A program made the position numbers and the translations under genes. The notes under the pieces were generated by a model. That model was given only the letters and a program-made list of their open reading frames with translations. It was not told the origin of the DNA and did no database searches. A stretch of 31,426 nt of DNA from JBEVEP01 sp040512755 (GTDB taxonomy: Bacteria; Pseudomonadota; Alphaproteobacteria; Rhizobiales; Rhizobiaceae): NCBI GenBank assembly GCA_040512755.1, contig JBEVEP010000334.1, forward strand, positions 1-31,426, read 5' to 3'. Within the stretch, counting starts at the first letter, position 1, and each line of letters begins with the position of its first letter. This document shows, in pieces, positions 7,211 through 13,591 of this stretch.

Positions 7211-8623
7211 CTAGTCGTCCAGCACCCATGTGTCCTTGGTGCCGCCGCCTTGCGAAGAATTGACCACCAGCGAGCCTTCCTTCAGCGCGACACGCGTTAG
7301 CCCACCTGGTACGATCTGAATACGGTCCGAAACGAGCACGAACGGACGCAGATCGACGTGGCGTGGTGCAAGGCCGTTCGCAGCCAGGATAGGGCAAGTC
7401 GAGAGCGACAGCGTCGGCTGCGCTATATAGTTCGCTGGACGTGCGGCCAGCTTCTTGGCAAATTCCTGGAGCTCTTTCTTCGAAGCAGCGGGCCCGACCA
7501 GCATACCGTAGCCGCCCGATCCATGGACTTCCTTCACCACCAGCTCAGCCAAATGCTCGTGCACGTATTTCAAGCTGTCCGACTCAGAGCAGCGCCAGGT
7601 CGGAATGTTCCCCAGTATCGCCTTGCGGCCTGTGTAGAACTCAACGATCTCCGGCATGTACGAATAGATCGCCTTGTCATCGGCGATACCCGTTCCTGGC
7701 GCATTGGCAATGGTGATATTGCCGGCGCGAAAAACGTCCATGATGCCGGGCACACCGAGTGTGGAATCCGGACGAAAAGTCAGCGGATCGAGGAATGCGT
7801 CATCGACACGGCGATACAGAACGTCGATCTGTTTGTAGCCCTCGGTGGTTCGCATCGCGACATGGCCATCCACGACGCGAAGATCCTGCCCTTCAACCAG
7901 TTCGACGCCCATCTGGTCTGCAAGGAACGCGTGTTCGAAATAGGCTGAATTGTAGCTGCCCGGGGTGAGGACCGCGATACGAGGAGCGTCCTGTACATTG
8001 TCCGGCTTGACAGCCGCCAGGGACTGCCTGAGGAGCTGCGGATAGTTTTCGACCGGCCGCACCTTTATCCGCTGGAACAGCTCCGGAAAGAGCTGCATCA
8101 TCGTCTCGCGGTTTTCGAGCATGTAAGACACGCCCGAGGGCGTTCGTGCATTGTCCTCGAGAACATAGAATTCGTTCTCGCTGATACGTACGATATCGAC
8201 GCCAATGATGTGGGTGTAGACGCCCCTTGGTGGCCGAACCCCAATCATCTCCGGTAAAAATGCCTCGTTGGCCGCGATCAGATCCTTCGGCACGCGGCCC
8301 GAGCGGAGTATCTCCTGTCGATGGTAGATATCGTCGAGGAAGGCATTCAGCGCCTGAACGCGCTGCTCGATGCCTTGCGTAAGCCGCCGCCATTCGGCGC
8401 CGGAAATAATGCGCGGCACAATGTCGAAGGGGATCAGGCGTTCGGCGGCCTCTTCCTCGCCATAGACGGCAAAGGTAATGCCTGTTTTGCGGAAAACGCG
8501 TTCCGCGTCGCGCATTTTTTCGGTAAGTCGGCCAGGGTCTTGAGCCTGGAACCATCTATCATAAGCTGCATACGCAGTTCGCAGTCCGGATTCGCCAGGA
8601 TGCATCTCGTCAAAAGCGACCAC
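7211..8623 (-). CDS. Circularly permuted ATP-grasp protein
   Basis: This 470-residue member of the circularly permuted ATP-grasp family (DUF404/DUF407 architecture) is predicted to be an ATP-dependent amide or peptide ligase. Visible family blocks are ERLIPFDIVPRIISGAEW, the LEDNARTPSGVSYMLENR loop, the RRVDDAFLDPLTF stretch, NAPGTGIADDKAIYSYMPE, a nucleotide-lysine segment LVVKEVHGSGGYGM and the C-terminal HVDLRPFVLV. The GTG at 8623 is favoured because GGGAG lies 6 bp upstream. An ATG two codons earlier (8629) directly abuts that GGGAG. It is the first gene of the minus-strand run with alpha-E, transglutaminase-like and Anbu. Predicted role: make a peptide tag or small peptide that the downstream hydrolases then process. 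No substrate has been shown. Confidence 0.87.
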   Translation of the reverse strand: MVAFDEMHPGESGLRTAYAAYDRWFQAQDPGRLTEKMRDAERVFRKTGITFAVYGEEEAAERLIPFDIVPRIISGAEWRRLTQGIEQRVQALNAFLDDIYHRQEILRSGRVPKDLIAANEAFLPEMIGVRPPRGVYTHIIGVDIVRISENEFYVLEDNARTPSGVSYMLENRETMMQLFPELFQRIKVRPVENYPQLLRQSLAAVKPDNVQDAPRIAVLTPGSYNSAYFEHAFLADQMGVELVEGQDLRVVDGHVAMRTTEGYKQIDVLYRRVDDAFLDPLTFRPDSTLGVPGIMDVFRAGNITIANAPGTGIADDKAIYSYMPEIVEFYTGRKAILGNIPTWRCSESDSLKYVHEHLAELVVKEVHGSGGYGMLVGPAASKKELQEFAKKLAARPANYIAQPTLSLSTCPILAANGLAPRHVDLRPFVLVSDRIQIVPGGLTRVALKEGSLVVNSSQGGGTKDTWVLDD

Positions 8624-8911
8624 GTACATCTCCCATCTAATGCCATTTCACTGGCCCTCGATAAGAAAAGCAAGCGCAAACGAGCACTTGCGCAGATGCA
8701 ACAGCGTCCTTGTCAAGCAAACGGCACCCAATGCACACAATGCGGGTAGTGTGCCTTCTGTCTTGCATGGAACTTACGCAGGGGAGGATGTCTGAACCGC
8801 TGCAAGCGGAACATCACTGAAACTACCTTCGCCCGCAACCCGTATGCTAAAATAACGATGAGTTCCCCAGGTTTGGAGAAACCAATCTGAGCCTGCGGAG
8901 GGAGGAATGTC
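8624..8911. promoter_or_regulatory. Divergent intergenic region before ATP-grasp (minus) and DUF4864 (plus) genes
   Basis: 288 bp without a gene separate two divergent starts, so both promoters must lie here. On the minus strand a perfect CTTGACA occurs (about 8712-8718) but no good -10 is seen at 16-18 bp. A small stem CCGCT-GCA-AGCGG lies near 8799-8811. No operator or RNA gene could be assigned. Confidence 0.4.
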
Positions 8912-9331
8912 ATGCGCTCTCTGCTGCTCGCGCTTTCGTTGTTGGCCAGTCTCGCAGCCACGTCAGCCTTAGCTGGCGACGCAGAGACCAAAGCCGGCCG
9001 AGATGCGATCGACGGTCAGATCAGAGCCTTTCTGGCTGGCGACGACGCAACCGCCTACAGTTACGCTGCGCCGAATGTGAAGCGCCTATTCCCGACATTG
9101 GAGACCTTCATGGCTATGGTCACCAGCGGCTACCAGCCAGTCTACAAGCCGCGAAACTACGCGTTCGGGAAGGTCCGCGAGTTGAGTACAACCTCAATCG
9201 TTCAACAGGTCCTGGTTGTTGGGCCTGACGGGCGGGACTATGAGGCGATCTACACACTCGAAATGCAGCCTGATGGCAATTTCCGGATTACCGGTGTCAG
9301 CCTGCGTGCTTCGAACTCGCTTGGCGCATAG
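8912..9331 (+). CDS. Secreted DUF4864-family protein
   Basis: This 139-residue protein of unknown function has a clear Sec signal peptide (hydrophobic LLLALSLLASLAATSALA, cleavage likely after residue 21-22) and a mature domain of about 118 residues. That domain resembles DUF4864, a small NTF2-like alpha+beta fold: helices with RDAIDGQIRAFLAGDDATAYSYAAP, then strands up to IYTLEMQPDGNFRITGVSLR. The ATG at 8912 follows GGAGGGAGG with good spacing. It is divergent from the Anbu cluster and convergent with tgt (19 bp between stops). No catalytic residues are recognised. It is likely periplasmic and any link to the neighbouring cluster is only positional. Confidence 0.75.
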   Translation: MRSLLLALSLLASLAATSALAGDAETKAGRDAIDGQIRAFLAGDDATAYSYAAPNVKRLFPTLETFMAMVTSGYQPVYKPRNYAFGKVRELSTTSIVQQVLVVGPDGRDYEAIYTLEMQPDGNFRITGVSLRASNSLGA

Positions 9332-9350
9332 CTTGTCCTGATCTGGTTAC

Positions 9351-10481
9351 CTACAGGGATGGAATGTCGCCCCTCGCCCAATCGTCGGCAATTAAACCCG
9401 CGCGCTCGACGAAAGCGCCTCCTTCGATCGCGTCCCGGATGTCCTGCATCAGCCGCTGATAATAGGCGAGATTGTTCCAGGTCAGAAGCATCGCACCCAA
9501 CGCCTCACCGGATTTTACCAAATGGTGGAGATAGGCGCGGGAGTAGTCGCGCGCGGCAGGACAATCACTTTCTTCATCCAACGGGCGCGGATCATCAGCA
9601 TGTCGGGCGTTGCGAAGGTTCACCTTACCGCGGCGCGTGTAGGCAAGACCATGCCGCCCTGCTCTGGTCGGCATGACGCAGTCGAACATATCGATGCCGC
9701 GGGCAACGGATTTCAGGATATCGTCCGGAGTCCCGACCCCCATCAGGTAGCGTGGTTTCTCGGCGGGCAGTTCCGGACAGGTGACGTCGAGCATTTCCAA
9801 CATGACGCCCTGTGGTTCACCCACCGCCAAGCCACCAACCGCGTAACCCTTCAAATCCATCGCGGCGAGGCTCGAAGCCGAGCGTAGCCGCAAAGCCGGA
9901 TTGTCTCCGCCCTGCACGATACCGAACATCGCCTTGCCAGGCTGGTTACCAAACGCCGTCTTGCACTGTTCCGCCCAGCGCAGCGAAAGCTCCATCGCGC
10001 ACTCGATCTCTTTTTCCTTGGCTGGCAATGCAGTGCATTCGTCGAGCTGCATTTGAATGTCTGAGTCGAGCAGGCTCTGGATTTCGATCGAACGCTCTGG
10101 CGACATTTCGTATGGCGCCCCATCGATATGGGAACGGAACGTCACGCCGCTCTCGTTGATCTTGCGCAGCTGCGCGAGTGACATGACCTGAAAGCCGCCA
10201 CTGTCAGTAAGGAATGGATACGGCCAACGCGCGAATTCATGCAGGCCGCCAAGCCTGGCGACGCGCTCGGCCCCGGGCCGAAGCATCAGGTGATAGGTGT
10301 TCCCAAGGATGATATCCGAACCAAGTGCACGCACCTGATCCATATACATTGTTTTGACAGTGCCGCCGGTTCCTACCGGCATGAAGGCGGGCGTGCGGAT
10401 CGTCCCACGCGGCATCGTGATTTCGCCCCGCCTTGCCTTGCCGTCCCTCGCAAGCAGCTGGAACGAAAATTCAGTTGTCAT
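9351..10481 (-). CDS. tgt: Queuine tRNA-ribosyltransferase (tRNA-guanine transglycosylase)
   Basis: Exchanges guanine-34 of GUN-anticodon tRNAs for the queuosine precursor preQ1. The 376 residues are normal length. Active-site blocks are intact: Asp93 in FLTDSGGFQVMSL, the GIVQGG segment, GGLAVGE, and nucleophile Asp267 in GIDMFDCVMPTR. The C-terminal zinc site is not. By alignment to the Zymomonas enzyme (Cys318, Cys320, Cys323, His349) the residues here are Ser305, Cys307, Ala310 and Asn336 (ESDCPAAR and LTWNN). The ATG overlaps the end of queA by 11 bp (ATGACAACTGA), so translation is coupled with the next enzyme of the same pathway. Probably active despite the altered zinc site, since all catalytic residues remain. 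Confidence 0.95.
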   Translation of the reverse strand: MTTEFSFQLLARDGKARRGEITMPRGTIRTPAFMPVGTGGTVKTMYMDQVRALGSDIILGNTYHLMLRPGAERVARLGGLHEFARWPYPFLTDSGGFQVMSLAQLRKINESGVTFRSHIDGAPYEMSPERSIEIQSLLDSDIQMQLDECTALPAKEKEIECAMELSLRWAEQCKTAFGNQPGKAMFGIVQGGDNPALRLRSASSLAAMDLKGYAVGGLAVGEPQGVMLEMLDVTCPELPAEKPRYLMGVGTPDDILKSVARGIDMFDCVMPTRAGRHGLAYTRRGKVNLRNARHADDPRPLDEESDCPAARDYSRAYLHHLVKSGEALGAMLLTWNNLAYYQRLMQDIRDAIEGGAFVERAGLIADDWARGDIPSL

Positions 10482-11556
10482 TGATTTCGTTCCGGAAAAG
10501 GAGACTGGCGTCGCCGTAGGAGTAAAAGCGGTACCCGTTATCTATGGCATGCCGGTACGCCCCCCGCATCGTCTCCAGCCCGGCGAACGCCGAGACGAGC
10601 ATGAAGAGCGTCGATCGCGGGAGATGAAAATTGGTCAGGAGTGCATCGGCCGTGCGGAAGCGGTAGCCTGGCGTAATGAATATGTCGGTCGGCCCAGACC
10701 AAGGTTCGATTGTGCCGTCATCGCGCGCCGCACTTTCCAGAAGCCTGAGCGAGGTGGTGCCCACAGCCACGATGCGACCCTTGCGAGCGCGCGCTGCGTT
10801 TAGAGCATCTGCGGTTTGCTGCGAAATGTGGCCGATCTCGGCGTGCATCCGATGGTCTTTAGTGTCGTCGGCCTTCACAGGCAGGAAGGTCCCTGCCCCC
10901 ACATGCAGTGTCACGAAGCACTTTTGGACCCCGCGCCGTTCTAGCGCAGCAAACAGGTCGGAGGTAAAATGCAATCCCGCCGTCGGCGCCGCGACCGCAC
11001 CTTCCTCACGGGCGTAGACGGTCTGATAGTCAACCAGGTCGCGCTCATCATCCGGACGCTTCGACGCAATGTAGGGCGGCAGCGGCATGTGTCCGACAGC
11101 ATGCAACGCTTCGTCGAGCACTGCGCCCGACATCTCGAATGCCAGCAGTGCCTCGCCCGCCTCCCCCTTCTCCACCACGGTCGCATCGAGCGCGCCAAGA
11201 AAGCAGGCATTGCCCCCGTGCCCGAAGCGAATGCGATCGCCCGCCGCAGCGCGTTTCGCCGGGCGAAGGAATGCCCGCCACCGGTCCGGAGACACGCGCA
11301 TGTGCAATGTCGCGTCGACCTGGGCGACAGCCTCGCCGCGTTGCCGGATGCCCTTCAACTGTGCCGGTATGACTTTCGTATCATTGAATACAAGCAGATC
11401 GCCGGGCGTCAGTAGATCGGGTAGATCTCGCACGCTTCGGTCCTGAAGCTGGCCGCCGTTTCGGACCACAAGCAGCCGCGCCGCATCGCGCGGCTCGGCT
11501 GGCCGAAGCGCGACGCGGTCTTCTGGCAGTTCAAAGTCAAACAGATCGACGCGCAC
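10471..11556 (-). CDS. queA: S-adenosylmethionine:tRNA ribosyltransferase-isomerase QueA
   Basis: Transfers and isomerises the ribosyl group of S-adenosylmethionine onto preQ1 in tRNA, giving epoxyqueuosine, the step after Tgt. The 361-residue chain has the family's DLFDFELPEDRVALRPAEPRDAARLLV N-terminus, FNDTKVIPAQLKG, the AAPTAGLHFT block, FVTLHVGAGTFLPV and NFHLPRSTLFMLVSAF near the end. The start is a GTG at 11556, chosen because it precedes the conserved MRVDLFDF. No strong ribosome site is visible, so coupling to the upstream cyclophilin gene (90 bp away) is uncertain. The stop overlaps tgt by 11 bp, giving a queA-tgt queuosine pair. Confidence 0.95.
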   Translation of the reverse strand: MRVDLFDFELPEDRVALRPAEPRDAARLLVVRNGGQLQDRSVRDLPDLLTPGDLLVFNDTKVIPAQLKGIRQRGEAVAQVDATLHMRVSPDRWRAFLRPAKRAAAGDRIRFGHGGNACFLGALDATVVEKGEAGEALLAFEMSGAVLDEALHAVGHMPLPPYIASKRPDDERDLVDYQTVYAREEGAVAAPTAGLHFTSDLFAALERRGVQKCFVTLHVGAGTFLPVKADDTKDHRMHAEIGHISQQTADALNAARARKGRIVAVGTTSLRLLESAARDDGTIEPWSGPTDIFITPGYRFRTADALLTNFHLPRSTLFMLVSAFAGLETMRGAYRHAIDNGYRFYSYGDASLLFRNEINDN

Positions 11557-11646
11557 GTGGAGCCGCCCACCTTTCCATGCATCGCCGCAGTCGCCGCGCC
11601 GTCGATTCTTCTTCCGTCATGACAAAGAAGCGCCGATTGCGGCCAA

Positions 11647-12159
11647 TCAAGCCGCGTCTGCCGCCACCTTCATGGACACGATCTTGTCGGGATCCTGGAC
11701 GGGCTCGCCGCGCTTGATCTTGTCGACATTCTCCATGCCCTGGATGACCTGCCCCCACACTGTGTACTGGCGGTTCAGGAAGCCCGCATCGTCAAAGCAG
11801 ATGAAAAACTGAGAGTTTGCCGAGTTCGGATTTTGCGCCCGTGCCATCGAGCAGGTGCCGCGCGCATGATTAACGTTGGAGAACTCCGCCTTCAAATCCG
11901 GCTTATCCGACCCACCCATGCCCGCGCGCGACGGATTGAACGAGGATCCGGTAGACTTGCCGAACTTCACGTCGCCGGTCTGGGCCATGAACCCGTCGAT
12001 CACGCGGTGGAACACCACGCCGTCATAGGCTCCTTCACGCGTCAGCTCCTTGATCCGGCTAACGTGGCCAGGCGCCAAATCGGGAAAAAGCTCGATGACG
12101 ACATTCCCCTTCGTGGTTTCCATCAAAATCGTGTTTTCGGGATCCTTGATCTCGACCAT
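11647..12159 (-). CDS. ppiB: Cytoplasmic peptidyl-prolyl cis-trans isomerase (cyclophilin)
   Basis: A 170-residue cyclophilin that accelerates proline isomerisation during folding. Catalytic and binding residues are visible in FHRVIDGFMAQTGD (Arg and Phe of the site), GTCSMARAQNPNSANSQFFI (Met-Ala-Arg, Gln-Phe-Phe) and the YTVWGQVIQGME block with its Trp. No signal peptide, so cytosolic. It starts 20 bp after a paralogue that has a signal peptide, so the pair serves two compartments. The ATG follows GAAAGGAATCG. Symbol follows the E. coli cytosolic form and is used for convenience. Confidence 0.9.
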   Translation of the reverse strand: MVEIKDPENTILMETTKGNVVIELFPDLAPGHVSRIKELTREGAYDGVVFHRVIDGFMAQTGDVKFGKSTGSSFNPSRAGMGGSDKPDLKAEFSNVNHARGTCSMARAQNPNSANSQFFICFDDAGFLNRQYTVWGQVIQGMENVDKIKRGEPVQDPDKIVSMKVAADAA

Positions 12160-12179
12160 CAGTCGATTCCTTTCGTTGA

Positions 12180-12764
12180 TTAATTGCCGTCCGCAGCGAT
12201 GCGGACTTTGACCATCCGGTCAGGCTCGCTCACCACGCCGTTCTGCGCAGGATCGCCCTTCTTTATCTTGTCGACCAGTTCCATGCCGCTTTCGACATTG
12301 CCGACAACTGTGTACTGACCCTCGAGCTGAGGTCCAGGCGCAAACATGATGAAGAACTGAGAGTTGGCCGAGTCTGGGTTCTGCGCTCGCGCCATACCGA
12401 CAGTTCCGCGGGAATAATGCTCCTGCGAGAATTCGGCGGGCAGATCCGGCCGCTTTGAACCGCCGGTTCCGGCAAGCGAGGCGTCGAAACCATCGTTCAT
12501 GTCGCCGAACTCCACATCGCCGGTCTGAGCCATGAAACCATCGATCACGCGGTGGAACGCGACATTGTTGTAGGCGCCCTCCCGAACGAGCGCCTTGATC
12601 TGCTCCACATGCTTTGGCGCCAGGTCGGGTCTAAGCGCTACCGTCACGTCCCCGTCCTTGAGCGTAATGATCATCGTGTTCTCCGGGTCAGCCGCGAGAG
12701 CGGCCGAGCTTGCCAGAAGTCCGGCAAGAACGACAAAGGAAGAGGCAAGTCTTCTAAACTGCAT
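12180..12764 (-). CDS. ppiA: Periplasmic peptidyl-prolyl cis-trans isomerase (cyclophilin)
   Basis: This 194-residue cyclophilin has a signal peptide (RRLASSFVVLAGLLASSAALA, cleavage near residue 25 before DPENT), so it should act in the periplasm. The core repeats the cyclophilin blocks seen in its downstream neighbour: FHRVIDGFMAQTGD, RGTVGMARAQNPDSANSQFFI and QYTVVGNVESGME. The Trp of the cytosolic copy is Val here. It lies 15 bp after coaD and 20 bp before ppiB, as a tandem duplication in one operon. Its place next to the envelope-assembly genes is distant, so a specific client cannot be named. Confidence 0.9.
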   Translation of the reverse strand: MQFRRLASSFVVLAGLLASSAALAADPENTMIITLKDGDVTVALRPDLAPKHVEQIKALVREGAYNNVAFHRVIDGFMAQTGDVEFGDMNDGFDASLAGTGGSKRPDLPAEFSQEHYSRGTVGMARAQNPDSANSQFFIMFAPGPQLEGQYTVVGNVESGMELVDKIKKGDPAQNGVVSEPDRMVKVRIAADGN

Positions 12765-12779
12765 GGATGTCTCCAGAAT

Positions 12780-13280
12780 TCAGTTTGTGAATTTCGTCTT
12801 GAGCGCTTCGGCCACCGACTTCGGCACAAATGGGCGTACGTCGCCGCCCATGGACGCTATCTGGCGGACAAGTGTGGCCGTAATTGTGCGAACTGAGGGG
12901 CTCGCCGGCAGGAACACCGTCTGCAGTTCGGGCGCCATTGTCTCATTCATCCCGGCCATTTGCATCTCATAGTCGAGATCGGTGCCGTCCCTTAGCCCGC
13001 GGATCATGATCGACGCGCCGTGCTTCCTCGCAGCGTCGATGACAAGTCCGGAAAACGAAACGACGCGGATTCGGTTGCCATCTTTGCCGAATTCAGCGGC
13101 TGCAGCCTTTTCGATCAGGTCCGCGCGCTCCTCGAACGAAAATAGCGGCGTTTTGCTTGGCTGAACGCCGACCGCGGCGAACACCACGTCCGCTACCGCA
13201 AGCGACGCTTTGAGGACGTCGAGATGGCCGTTTGTCAGCGGGTCGAAGGAACCGGCATAGATGGCGATACGCTCTGTCAT
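12780..13280 (-). CDS. coaD: Phosphopantetheine adenylyltransferase
   Basis: Catalyses the penultimate step of coenzyme A synthesis, joining 4'-phosphopantetheine and ATP to dephospho-CoA. The 166 residues begin with the nucleotidyltransferase signature AIYAGSFDPLTNGHLDVL (T/HxGH motif as TNGH). MIRGLRDGTDLDYEMQMAGMN is the substrate-binding block. The usual C-terminal ISS-x-x-(V/L)-(K/R) loop appears as RTITATLVRQIA, a rhizobial-type variant. The ATG at 13280 is supported by homologous starts. It begins the minus-strand run coaD-ppiA-ppiB-queA-tgt and stands 311 bp from the gyrA stop with a small plus-strand gene between, so it needs its own promoter. Confidence 0.95.
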   Translation of the reverse strand: MTERIAIYAGSFDPLTNGHLDVLKASLAVADVVFAAVGVQPSKTPLFSFEERADLIEKAAAAEFGKDGNRIRVVSFSGLVIDAARKHGASIMIRGLRDGTDLDYEMQMAGMNETMAPELQTVFLPASPSVRTITATLVRQIASMGGDVRPFVPKSVAEALKTKFTN

Positions 13281-13442
13281 GGGACGCGGTTCTAACGGCC
13301 TACGTGACTAAAGGCAATTCGGAGGGTGAGCACAAAGCGGTAGTCTTTTTGCGCGAGATGCTGGGTGAAGAGGTGTGCGTTTCCCCACAGACGATGAAAC
13401 TCAATCGGGGTTTATTCGTTATTGCGAGAGGAGAACAAAGCC

Positions 13443-13568
13443 ATGATGATTTTCATGCTCGCCGCCGCAATGACCGTCGGAATGCTCATTGCAACAGCCG
13501 TTGGCATTCACTTTGAAGCTCAACGCATCCGCATGGACGACCAGAACGACCGTGTGAGCCGGTTCTAA
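13443..13568 (+). CDS. Small membrane protein, 41 residues, unknown function
   Basis: An open frame of 41 codons plus TAA, with AGGAG (13429-13433) 9 bp before the first ATG. The protein begins MMIFMLAAAMTVGMLIATAVG, a single hydrophobic segment of about 20 residues, followed by a polar tail rich in Arg, Asp and Gln that ends in Arg-Phe. This layout fits a single-pass inner-membrane microprotein. It lies between coaD and gyrA on the opposite strand to both, and its stop is 23 bp from the gyrA stop. No function is recognised. The ribosome site, hydrophobic segment and clean length make it more likely real than random. Confidence 0.6.
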   Translation: MMIFMLAAAMTVGMLIATAVGIHFEAQRIRMDDQNDRVSRF

Positions 13569-13591
13569 CAAGGCGGGGTTCGCCGGTCATT

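Noticed and set aside
9332..9350. Terminator between convergent DUF4864 and tgt genes
   Set aside because: Only 19 bp with no stem-loop visible; termination probably occurs inside the opposing gene.
11537..11758. 73-codon minus-strand frame between ppiB and queA
   Set aside because: It overlaps the end of ppiB and the start of queA in another frame, and the predicted protein is Arg-rich without motif.
13232..13516. 94-codon plus-strand frame between coaD and gyrA
   Set aside because: It overlaps the coaD start and the 41-codon microprotein in another frame and has a basic, non-globular composition. The shorter frame at 13443 has the better start signal.
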